DNA from: Paenibacillus sonchi
Lineage (GTDB): Bacteria; Bacillota; Bacilli; Paenibacillales; Paenibacillaceae
DNA: 64,000 nt
Direction: 5' to 3'
Assembly (NCBI RefSeq): GCF_016772475.1
Contig: NZ_CP068595.1
Span: 2,976,001-3,040,000, forward strand
The position numbers and the translations under genes were made by a program. This document shows positions 56,366-64,000 of this stretch, one piece after another. Each line of letters opens with the position of its first letter. Position 1 is the first letter of the stretch. Below the pieces are notes generated by a model. The model made no database searches and was not told where the DNA came from. It saw only the letters and a program-made list of their open reading frames with translations.

Positions 56366-59300
56366 ACAGATTTTCAGGGTCCATGATCGCCCAGCAGATG
56401 TATACCCGGGAACGGCGTGGTGTGTACCGGGCGACAGAAGGATTCGATACGGTAGCGAAGTCGGAGAGCCTGGACAATAATTTTGTCAAAAAAATTCTGC
56501 ATCCCTTCTGTCTTTACGATGCTCCGGCAGAGCTGACAGCACGCGGCGAGAAGAATGAGGAGCTGTACCCTGTTGCGCTGCATCTGTTCCATACGGAAAC
56601 AAATGATACAGTGATCGGGCAGAGCCGGTATTTGGCGGCGGATTTCACGGGTCAGCGGAGCGCTTTTTTTGCCCATAATTTCGTGGTGCCGCCCATCCGC
56701 TCGGAGGAAATTCTGGAAGGCTACGGAGACTGGCTCCATGCAGATTTTGCCGGGAGCTATGCGGGAGAGCTGGGCGGAACGCTGCCGGAGCTTACGGCTA
56801 TCCCTGTGTCACAGCATGAGCAGAAGCCTCATCCGTTAAGTATCCTGCGCGGGCTCGGCATCACGGAGGAATTGTTCAAGACGCTGCTGCAGGCGGTGAT
56901 GATCTCCGTAGCCGGCAAAAAAAAGCTGTACATAGCCCTGGACGTTCCGATCGGAGAGCTGTCCCGGCGCGCGGCAGAGCTGACGGAGGTTCTTTTCAGG
57001 GCGCTGCCTTATGATTTCCGCCGCAGGCTGGGTGTGATCACCTATGCCAATGAGCCGAAAAGCCGCAAATATATTCATCTGACCTTCGTGGAAAAAGGCT
57101 CGCTCCGTCCGGGCGACCGCAACATTGAGAAGGATTTTGTATTCGATCTGGCAGCGGGCCGGGTGCTGGGTGCAGATTTTGGCGATTCGCAGCAGCCGTT
57201 CGCAGAGCTGGCCTGGAAAACACTGCAAGAGCCGGAACGCGGGCTGGAGGACTTTGCGCGTTTTGCCGACTCGCTGCTGCCCGGGGAGAGTGTGGAGCGC
57301 AAGCTGTCGCTCGCACTGTACAATGAGCTGGCGGTATTTTATGAAATTGAGCAGGGCAATGAGAGTCTGTACACCGGGAACAAGCAGGCTGTGCTGGGCG
57401 GATTGCTGGCCTACCTGAAGCCGGAGGGTGCCCTTGAAGCACGGGTGCGGCTGAACGATATGTTCCTGGAGCGGTTTGACCGCGAATATGACCTGATCCG
57501 CCAAAAAGGCGTGCCTGTGCCGGAGATTATGGAGCGGTTAGTGGAGTATTTTGCGCTGAAGGGCCATAACTACCGGGTCAAAATCGTGGATTATTTCATT
57601 AACGGCATGCTGAATGCCCAGTCTGCGGGCCGTGAAGATGCGCTGGCGGCGGCTTACGGTATTATTGAGAGCAATGAGGAGCTTAGTGCGTCTTTTTTCA
57701 AAAGAGTGCTGGCCCAGCCTGTATTCCGCCGGGCACTGCTGGAGCCTTACATGGAATCCCGGCTGTCTGCGGCGGCAAGCCCGGCGGATATTTTGCGTTT
57801 TGTGACCCATTGGGGCCGGTTCCTGCCGGAAGCGCTGCAGCAGTCTTTTGTCCGGGACACAGTGAAGGAGTATCTGCTGGAGAAGCTCCAGCAAAGTTCC
57901 AATCCGGTGGGAGAGGTAGCGGCGATCCATGATTCGATGGATAAAGCGGAAAAAGAACGCCGCAGAGGCAGCGGCATGTCTCCCGAAGTCCTGTTGCTGC
58001 TGGAGGAGCTGATGACGGCTTCGGACCGGTTCCTGCTGAACCGGGTGTCGCTGGAGGAGCTGACGCAGGAGCAGCTGCTGGATATTTCTTTTTTGCGCTA
58101 CCGCGATGCTGCCGACTGGCAGCCGCCGCTGGATTCCATTACCCGGCGGAAGGCGAACGCCCTCCGGGCTGCTTACCGGTGGTTCGGGGAGGAGAAGCCG
58201 ACGGAGGAGATTTTTGCCGGGCTCTCGCCGAGAGAGCTCGATGATGTGCAGCTGCTCGGACGGCGCTGGCTGAAGGAATCCCGCAGTATTGAACCGTTCG
58301 AACGGCTGCCGCTGGCCTTTTATCACAGCAGTGAGCGCCAGGACGGGCCTCTGGATTATGAGACGCTTATGGAGCTGGTGAAGCGCAAGGCAGGGGATAA
58401 CAAGGAGACGGTCTACCGGTTTCTGGCTTGGTCACAGGGAAATCCGCTATTTTCCATTTCAAATAAAAAGCTGTGGCCGGGTTACCGCCGGGCCATTCTG
58501 AAGTACTTCCAGAGCAGTGACCGCGAGGCGTTCAAGAGCCGCGATTTCCGCAAAAGCTATGCCGCCGCCGCAGGTCCGGCACTGCAAAATGTCTACAACG
58601 AAGCACGCTCCCAGCTGGCTTCGCCGCTGGCGCGGTGGATCAGCCGCAGCCGATTTCAAATCCTGATCTCCGGCTGCATCCTGGGCATTGTGCTGATCGG
58701 CGCAATTATCGCCATCAGCCTGCTCCGGCCGGACCCAGCGGACACGGCCGAGCCTACGGGCAGTGCACTGCCCAGCGCCACAGGCGGGGCCGGTGCGCTG
58801 GCTCCCGCCGCCGTCCGGCTGGGCGGCGGGGACACGGGCAGCGGCCTGGTGTTCACCTTTGCCGCTGCGGCGGATTGCTCCGCCTTCAAGCCGGCGGAGA
58901 TCAGCGTAGTGTCCTCCGGTAATGTCACGGAGGACTACAAGGTCACGGCGACGACCGGCAATTGCCTGGTCGCATCGGGTAATGCGGCTGCGGGTACGGC
59001 AGCCGCTGGCCCGGGCACCGGCGCGGACGCGAGTGCGCCGGCCGGGTCTGACAGCGGCGCGGATGCCGCCGCTGGGGCAAAGGGCGCGAAGGCAAGCGCG
59101 CCCGCAGGGACTGACGGCGCCGCCGCAGGGGCGGGCGACGGAAGTGAGGACGGCGCAGACGCAGGCGCCGTCACCCAGGGGGCCGCAGGCGGGAACGCCG
59201 GTGCGGCCACGCCTTCACCGGCGGCGGGCGGCACCGCGCCGGAAGCCCCTGGAGCCTCGGGAGCGGTGCCGGAGGCACCCGCATACGAGGTGACCGTGCA

Positions 59301-59475
59301 GCTGGAGGCCGGCGCGAAGCTGGCCGCAGGCGACATGGTCATCGCCGGGGAGTACAAACTGATCCTGCAGCCGGCCTCAGGCGCGGCAGCAAGCAACCCT
59401 CCGGGCGCCGGAGCGGATGCCTCTCCAAGGCCGGAGCCATCCCCCACAGCAACGGGGGATACAACAACCGAATGA
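56362..59475 (+). CDS. GTPase-associated protein 1-like membrane protein with Ala/Gly-rich external tail (1,037 aa)
   Basis: The GTG start overlaps the TGA of the GTPase gene, so the two are made together. The N-terminus (QQMYTRERRGVYRATEG, then VAKSESLDNNF) fits the N-terminal domain of GTPase-associated protein 1, as I recall it. A long helical cytoplasmic part leads to one membrane segment at about residues 763-787. Basic residues before it place the N-terminal part inside. The last 170 residues are very rich in Ala, Gly, Pro and Asp with extreme GC, ending in a small beta segment (YEVTVQLEAG, GEYKLILQP) and a Thr/Pro-rich tail; this part would be outside. It is the last gene of the island. 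Confidence 0.75.
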   Translation: MNRFSGSMIAQQMYTRERRGVYRATEGFDTVAKSESLDNNFVKKILHPFCLYDAPAELTARGEKNEELYPVALHLFHTETNDTVIGQSRYLAADFTGQRSAFFAHNFVVPPIRSEEILEGYGDWLHADFAGSYAGELGGTLPELTAIPVSQHEQKPHPLSILRGLGITEELFKTLLQAVMISVAGKKKLYIALDVPIGELSRRAAELTEVLFRALPYDFRRRLGVITYANEPKSRKYIHLTFVEKGSLRPGDRNIEKDFVFDLAAGRVLGADFGDSQQPFAELAWKTLQEPERGLEDFARFADSLLPGESVERKLSLALYNELAVFYEIEQGNESLYTGNKQAVLGGLLAYLKPEGALEARVRLNDMFLERFDREYDLIRQKGVPVPEIMERLVEYFALKGHNYRVKIVDYFINGMLNAQSAGREDALAAAYGIIESNEELSASFFKRVLAQPVFRRALLEPYMESRLSAAASPADILRFVTHWGRFLPEALQQSFVRDTVKEYLLEKLQQSSNPVGEVAAIHDSMDKAEKERRRGSGMSPEVLLLLEELMTASDRFLLNRVSLEELTQEQLLDISFLRYRDAADWQPPLDSITRRKANALRAAYRWFGEEKPTEEIFAGLSPRELDDVQLLGRRWLKESRSIEPFERLPLAFYHSSERQDGPLDYETLMELVKRKAGDNKETVYRFLAWSQGNPLFSISNKKLWPGYRRAILKYFQSSDREAFKSRDFRKSYAAAAGPALQNVYNEARSQLASPLARWISRSRFQILISGCILGIVLIGAIIAISLLRPDPADTAEPTGSALPSATGGAGALAPAAVRLGGGDTGSGLVFTFAAAADCSAFKPAEISVVSSGNVTEDYKVTATTGNCLVASGNAAAGTAAAGPGTGADASAPAGSDSGADAAAGAKGAKASAPAGTDGAAAGAGDGSEDGADAGAVTQGAAGGNAGAATPSPAAGGTAPEAPGASGAVPEAPAYEVTVQLEAGAKLAAGDMVIAGEYKLILQPASGAAASNPPGAGADASPRPEPSPTATGDTTTE

Positions 59476-59509
59476 GACAGCGCTTCTCGAAGCAGTTTTG
59501 ACACATTAA

Positions 59510-59565
59510 CCTGAAGAGCATGATATGCCGAAAGAGTGAGGCTTATCATGCTCTTCAGGTTTTTA
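59510..59565 (+). terminator. Terminator of the vWA/tubulin island
   Basis: Arms CCTGAAGAGCATGATA and TTATCATGCTCTTCAGG give a stem of about 16 bp, the longest in the window, followed by TTTTTA. Confidence 0.88.
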
Positions 59566-59748
59566 TTGATTTCTCCGAAAGCGGACTCCAGCGCGAAATG
59601 AGAGGTAAAAGTACCTTTGATTTCTCCGCAGAGTGCTATAGCCTCGCTCGAGTTTGTTCTGGATTGGGGAAGTCCTTTATTGTGCTTCATCATACAGAGT
59701 CAGGAAGTAGCTTAGTGCTATTCGTTTGAAGGACAAAAATGTCTAGAA

Positions 59749-59974
59749 ACAACGGCAGGAATGCTGTTGTTAGGCGCGCTGAGTCTGAAACTGGTGGAAA
59801 CAACGGCAGAAATGCCGTTGTTAGGCGCACCGAGTCTGAAACTGGTGGATACAACGGTAGAAATGCCGTTGTTAGGCGCACCGAGTCTGAAACTGGTGGA
59901 AACAACGGCAAAAATGCCGTTGTTGTGCACGCCGAGTCTGAAACTGGTGGAAACAACGGTAGAAATGCCGTTGT
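59749..59974. repeat. Second five-copy 51 bp tandem array with the same hairpin core
   Basis: Cores start at 59749, 59800, 59851, 59902 and 59953. The core is the same as in the array at 18941, but the spacer reads AGGCGCACCGAGTCTGAA and similar. Changes inside the arms (C to T in units 3 and 5, C to T in the right arm of unit 1) keep G-T pairing, as expected if a hairpin in RNA matters. Confidence 0.92.
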
Positions 59975-60445
59975 TAATGCCACTGCTATAAGCTTGCTGC
60001 TAATCAGGAATTTCTAAGTTGAGAGTTACCTAATTACTGCACGCCCCCAACGGTTGCCGCATAGACACATTATCTGGATAGCCGCTTAACACTTGTTGTA
60101 TAAGTCCCAACTACCAGCATACCAGCCAACGATTTCTGTATATTCCCAACCGCCCTTACAACGATCCAACGATTGCAGAGCTGCTCCTCATAAGGTGCTG
60201 CCCTGTATTGACGGTTATGACTGGGGGGCGTTGGATTTTTTCACTATTACTGTGGAATAGACATTCATGCCGCCCATTGGCGGCACCTCAGACGATGCAA
60301 TCTCAGAGAAGGCCTTCAATTTGGCTTCGCCAAATTCGAGACTTCCTTAACAATGTCGTAAGAATCGGACATCGTTATTTCAGGATAGAATAATAGCTGC
60401 AGAGGGTGGCGTGCATTTTGCACCCGCTAAGAAACAGCTTCTCTA
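59975..60445. other. Gene-free region before the riboswitch
   Basis: No coding frame here has an RBS or recognisable content. Short words such as CCAACGATTT and CAACGATCC repeat loosely at 60060-60180, and GCCGCCCATTGGCGGC (60270-60287) is a perfect palindrome. Nothing else can be assigned. Confidence 0.4.
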
Positions 60446-60474
60446 TAGACATACAAGGGAATACTAGATATGAT
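60446..60474 (+). promoter_or_regulatory. Promoter of riboswitch transcript
   Basis: TAGACA (60446-60451) and TATGAT (60469-60474) are 17 bases apart; transcription would start about 25 bp before the riboswitch. Confidence 0.6.
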
Positions 60475-60504
60475 TATGGATATTAAAATTTAATAGTTAA
60501 GAGA

Positions 60505-60676
60505 AGGGTGCCGGTTCGATGCGTAGAATCAGAAATCGGCTTAAAAGGGAAGCACGGTGCAAATCCGGCGCGGTCCCGCCACTGTAAATGCGGAGCGGCT
60601 CTTAGAGCGGCCACTGTCCGGCTGGAAGGATGGGAAGGCCAAGAGCAGCGATGAGGCATAAGCCAGGAGACCTGCC
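60505..60676 (+). ncRNA. Cobalamin riboswitch
   Basis: The conserved B12-box elements are present in order: GGGAAGCACGGTGCAAATCC, GCGGTCCCGCCACTGTAA, and after a variable stem region AAGCCAGGAGACCTGCC. Spacing fits the class I (adenosylcobalamin) type. It lies in the leader of the DUF4430 surface-protein gene, 200 bp before its start. When cobalamin is plentiful it should shut the gene off. Confidence 0.92.
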
Positions 60677-60783
60677 TTTTTCGTGAACGTTTCTATTCTT
60701 CGTGGGGTAAGAATGCGGAACATATGCAAATGGATGAAGTCTGGAGCTTCGAGCACCGCACCTTCAAATTTGTATTCTTCCCG

Positions 60784-60812
60784 GCCGCCCTGGACAAGGG
60801 CGGTCTTTATGT
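60784..60812 (+). terminator. Candidate riboswitch expression-platform terminator
   Basis: Arms GGCCGCCCT and AGGGCGGTC enclose GGACA and are followed by TTTATGTT. It lies between the riboswitch and the gene, where a regulated terminator is expected. The U tract is short. Confidence 0.45.
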
Positions 60813-60876
60813 TGTCCCGGCTGTCCACTGCAAGGCAGTACAAGCATTTATTTTATGACAAGGAAAGAGGTTGACG

Positions 60877-63800
60877 ATGAAGACATTTTATTCTGCCAAG
60901 TCTTTTGTGCTTGGTCTGGTCTTGTTGCTGGTAATTTCGGTTACAGGTACCGCGGTGGTTCCGGCGGGGCAGGCTTTTGCCGCAGCGGAAGCCACCGTTA
61001 ATACAGGCACGGACAGTGTCACGGCCGCAGTATATGCTGCGGATACTTTTGCGGAAGGAAAAGCTGGCGCTTCCTTGGCGGCAGCGGATAACGGGGGACA
61101 GGTGACTGTCTCGCAGGCAACGTATTCGGCTGCAGAATATATACTCAGCGGCGGCGTAACGTCGGAGTGGCAGGCGATCGGGCTGGCCCAGGCGGGCTAC
61201 CGGGTGCCGGATAGCTACGTCCAGTCATTAGCGAAAAAAGTACAGACAGCGGGAGGCAGCTTCCCGAATGTGACGGATTATGCGCGGATTGTGCTGGCTG
61301 TGCGGGCGGTCGGCGGCGATCCGGCGAATTTTGCCGGCAGCGGTTCTGAAGCGGGCTTCAACCTGCTGGAGCGCATCTATAACAGCGACAAAATCAGCGG
61401 CCAGCCGCTGAATGCGCCGGTCTACGCGCTGCTCGCGCTGGACTCCGGCAGCTATACGCTTCCCGGTGACGCTAAATGGAATCAGGCATCCCTGCTGAGC
61501 GAAATTCTGTCCAAGCAAAATAGCGACGGCGGGTTTGCCTTGTTCCCGGGGGCGAGCGATCCGGATATGACGGCCATAGTCCTGACCGCGCTCGCTGCCC
61601 ACAAGAATGACCCTGTTGTGGCGACAGCGGGACAAAAAGCGGTAGCCTGGCTGGCAGCCAAGCAGGACAGCAGCGGCGGCTACGGGGACAGCAGTGAAAG
61701 TGCGGCCCAGGCCATAATCGGCCTGTCCTCCTTTGGCGTGGACCCTGCGGGCAGCGAGTTCACCAAGAATGACACCGATTTGCTAAAACGGCTGCTGAGC
61801 TTCCGGCTGGCTAGTGGAGCTTTTGCTCATAACCAGGGCGGCAGCGCTAATGCGCTGGCTACCGAACAGGGTTTGCAGGCCCTGATGGCCTACAATCTGT
61901 TAAGCGGTGGTACGAACGGCAAGCTGTATGACTTCTCCAAGCCGGTAGCGCAGAATCCTCTTGTCTATGTGCCGCTCACGATTGAAGGGCCTGAGAAGAC
62001 ACTGGGCCAAGGCAGCGCCTACGCGGGAAATGTACTCGAAGCGCTGGAAAAAGTAGCGGCGGCGAACGGTCTGCCGATTACGAATCCGTCCGGCAGTTAT
62101 GTTACTGGCATTGGCAGCATCTATGCCGGAGCTACCGGCGGCTTTGACGGCTGGATGTACGCCGTGTCTCGCGGCGGGGAATGGGCCAGCGTTGATGTAG
62201 GCATGAAAGACTTCAAGCTGAAGGAGTCTGACCGGGTACTGGTTTATTATGCGGGCAGCGCTACGCAGCTTGTCGATAAAGTGGCCCTTTCCAACGCACA
62301 GCCAAGAGAAGGTGAAGCTTTTACCGTCACAGTCACTCAAAAAACATGGGTATGGGATGGCTCCGCTTCCAACCCGGTAACTTCAAGCGCCGCCGGTGTG
62401 CAGGTGACGATTGGTGACAAGACGGCAACAACAAATCAAGACGGCAAAGCCGAGTTTCCAGAGGGCTTCGCTGCAGGAGACTACACACTTGCTGTTACAG
62501 GATACGTTGCAGGGAAGGCGCCCAAGATTGCAAAATATACACAGACGCTTAAGGTAGCCCCTCTCAATGTAAAAGCCACAGTATCGGTCGAAGGTCCGCA
62601 AGGCCCCATCGCCGAAGGCACACTGGAAGCGTCTGATGCGCTGGACGCCCTCAAGAAGCTGGCGGCATCCGGCAATATTCCGCTGGACATCACAGAGTCT
62701 TCTTTTGGCAGCTATGTCTCGGGCATCAATGGAATCCAGAGCGGAACGTATGACGGGTATTGGAGCTTTGTGGTTTCCCGCGGCGGGGAGTGGATTTATC
62801 CGTCTGTAGGGATGGGAGCCTTCGTCCTTCAGCCTGCCGATCATGTGCTGGTCTATTACGGCGGGGGAGCTACCCAGATTGTCAACTCCGTAACGCTCTC
62901 CGCTGCCCAGCCTAAACCGGGCGAAGCGTTCACAGTAAACGTTGCCCAGAAGCAGTGGGTATGGAATGATAAGACATATACCTCTGATCCGGTGGTTACA
63001 CCAGCAGCAGGCGTACAAGTGACCATTGGCAGCACAACCGTAACAACGGATGAAAAGGGCGCGGCTACCATCGATAACGGCTTGCCTGCGGGGGCGTATA
63101 CACTTGCCGTGACGGGATATGTTGCGGACAGCACGCCGAAGATCGTCCGCTACACGCAGCCGCTGACTATTTCTGATCCGGTAGTGGTGCCTCAGCCGGC
63201 ATCGGCAACGATTTCGGTTATCGGCGACAGTGCTAAGGGGACTATTCTGTCCAGCACCACAGTAGCTCTAAATGCCGGAGAAACAGCGTACAGTCTGCTG
63301 ATCCGCCAGCTGGGAAGCCGGGTGACTGCGACAACCTCCGGTGGAAGCATGTATGTCGTTGCTATCGATGGCCTGAAAGAGTTTGACCGGGGGCCAAAAA
63401 GCGGCTGGAAGTATTCCGTCAATGGCAGCGATCCTGGATTCAGTGCCGGGGATTACAAATTGAACAATGGGGATGTGCTTGTCTGGTACTATACGACAGA
63501 TTATGATATCCCTTCGGCAGGCACAGGCGGTCTGTCTGGAAACACAGGAAGCACGGGAGGCGCGGGAAGCGTCGGTATCGCAGCGGACAACACCCTCCCG
63601 CTGAACCAGGTGGGACAGACGACAGCTGTTACGAATTCAGGTGCGCCCATGGCAGCGTCTGAGGCGGCAGCTTTGAGTCAAAAATTAACGGCCAACACGG
63701 CAGTCTTCGAGCAGGAGGTTACTCCCGGTGCGGGAGCGGCTTTGAAGGACAGCGGCGGCGAGGTGCAGCTGCTGATTCCGGCCGGGGCAGTCTCCGGAAC

Positions 63801-64000
63801 AGTGAAGATCAGCATGAAGGAGAACAGCTCCAGCCGCGGCGAACTGGTGTCGGGACTATATACGTTTGGGCCGGACGGGACGAAATTTGTGAAGCCGGTT
63901 GATCTTTCCATCACAGTTCCGGTAAAATCCGGCAATCCGGCCAACCTGGCCTTGGCTTGGCTCGATCCGGCCACAGGCCGCTGGATTCCGGTTCCTTCCG
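60877..64000 (+). CDS. Secreted transcobalamin-like protein: alpha/alpha toroid plus DUF4430 domains (runs off window)
   Basis: The ATG at 60877 follows AAAGAGG and the frame is open for 1,041 codons to the window edge. A signal peptide (residues 1-35, AFA-AAE cut) leads to a helical-toroid region of prenyltransferase/terpene-cyclase-like repeats (61120-61915: SDGGFALFPGASDPDMTA, SSGGYGDSSESAAQA), then three DUF4430-like domains (about 61975-62285, 62575-62890, 63205-63510) with repeated GWMYAVSRGGEW-type and VLVYYAG/VLVYYGG segments. Ig-like beta linkers with carboxypeptidase-regulatory character separate the first two; the end looks ZU5-like. Toroid plus DUF4430 is the fold of animal intrinsic factor and transcobalamin. 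Control by a cobalamin riboswitch supports a role in capturing B12 at the cell surface. Confidence 0.85.
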   Translation, partial: MKTFYSAKSFVLGLVLLLVISVTGTAVVPAGQAFAAAEATVNTGTDSVTAAVYAADTFAEGKAGASLAAADNGGQVTVSQATYSAAEYILSGGVTSEWQAIGLAQAGYRVPDSYVQSLAKKVQTAGGSFPNVTDYARIVLAVRAVGGDPANFAGSGSEAGFNLLERIYNSDKISGQPLNAPVYALLALDSGSYTLPGDAKWNQASLLSEILSKQNSDGGFALFPGASDPDMTAIVLTALAAHKNDPVVATAGQKAVAWLAAKQDSSGGYGDSSESAAQAIIGLSSFGVDPAGSEFTKNDTDLLKRLLSFRLASGAFAHNQGGSANALATEQGLQALMAYNLLSGGTNGKLYDFSKPVAQNPLVYVPLTIEGPEKTLGQGSAYAGNVLEALEKVAAANGLPITNPSGSYVTGIGSIYAGATGGFDGWMYAVSRGGEWASVDVGMKDFKLKESDRVLVYYAGSATQLVDKVALSNAQPREGEAFTVTVTQKTWVWDGSASNPVTSSAAGVQVTIGDKTATTNQDGKAEFPEGFAAGDYTLAVTGYVAGKAPKIAKYTQTLKVAPLNVKATVSVEGPQGPIAEGTLEASDALDALKKLAASGNIPLDITESSFGSYVSGINGIQSGTYDGYWSFVVSRGGEWIYPSVGMGAFVLQPADHVLVYYGGGATQIVNSVTLSAAQPKPGEAFTVNVAQKQWVWNDKTYTSDPVVTPAAGVQVTIGSTTVTTDEKGAATIDNGLPAGAYTLAVTGYVADSTPKIVRYTQPLTISDPVVVPQPASATISVIGDSAKGTILSSTTVALNAGETAYSLLIRQLGSRVTATTSGGSMYVVAIDGLKEFDRGPKSGWKYSVNGSDPGFSAGDYKLNNGDVLVWYYTTDYDIPSAGTGGLSGNTGSTGGAGSVGIAADNTLPLNQVGQTTAVTNSGAPMAASEAAALSQKLTANTAVFEQEVTPGAGAALKDSGGEVQLLIPAGAVSGTVKISMKENSSSRGELVSGLYTFGPDGTKFVKPVDLSITVPVKSGNPANLALAWLDPATGRWIPVPS

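Noticed and set aside
59739..60017. Repeat-protein-like frames in the second 51 bp array
   Set aside because: Same reason as for the first array; the sequence signal is in the hairpin, not in codons.
60208..60393. Possible transposase remnant upstream of the riboswitch
   Set aside because: Translation in all frames gave no family motif; only a short palindrome is visible.

Overview
The window looks like chromosome of a Paenibacillus-type member of the Bacillota. The evidence is moderate-to-high GC, strong AGGAGG-type ribosome binding sites (RBS), YesM/YesN-type two-component control of a CUT1 sugar ABC transporter, GH42 beta-galactosidase, YpsA, a fructose PTS with a PRD regulator, and long unexpressed-looking intergenic repeats. 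The genus is inferred; no rRNA or tRNA gene is present.

Layout. 0-7.5 kb: an AraC regulator (cut by the window edge) divergent from a GH42 beta-galactosidase, a compact locus with type I toxin-antitoxin architecture (2.93-3.25 kb), ypsA, a YciI-like protein, an amidase and a lipoprotein. 7.7-19 kb: a hypothetical gene, an OmpR/HisKA two-component pair divergent from a YceI protein, a Nudix enzyme, a DUF1648 protein, a PRD regulator followed by a fused fructose-type PTS EIIBCA, an oxidoreductase and an ADP-ribosylglycohydrolase. 19.2-25.3 kb: a LysR regulator divergent from an AT-richer five-gene operon (thiolase, two CoA-transferase subunits, hydroxybutyrate dehydrogenase, GntP permease), a self-contained ketone-body/short-chain acid module that may be acquired. 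25.4-33 kb: thyX variant, Nudix, two acetyltransferases, a glycosyltransferase remnant, an MFS/TetR pair, rlmA with a candidate attenuator and an AroB-like enzyme with altered active-site motifs. 33.5-40.7 kb: a sugar ABC system (binding protein, YesN, YesM, two permeases).

41.1-59.5 kb is the most unusual part. It encodes what appears to be a trans-envelope NTPase system: two membrane-tethered von Willebrand A (vWA) proteins predicted to face outward, a tubulin/FtsZ-like GTPase of about 1,120 residues, a large unrecognised partner, a Fn3-like small protein, a zinc-ribbon P-loop GTPase translationally coupled to a 1,037-residue protein resembling GTPase-associated protein 1, and a divergent arm of three membrane proteins (50, 309 and about 596 residues). 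The pieces recall NTP-dependent conflict systems described by comparative genomics, but this exact assembly I do not recognise.

60.4-64 kb: a cobalamin riboswitch precedes a secreted protein with an alpha/alpha toroid plus three DUF4430-like domains, the architecture of animal intrinsic factor/transcobalamin, here running off the window end.

Two features cut across the whole window. First, nine genes are broken by what look like single-base losses, most in short homopolymers (usually G/C), each repaired by adding one base; this points to sequencing undercalls rather than biology. Second, three intergenic arrays share a 51-52 bp period, and a 140-190 bp palindromic repeat recurs three times.
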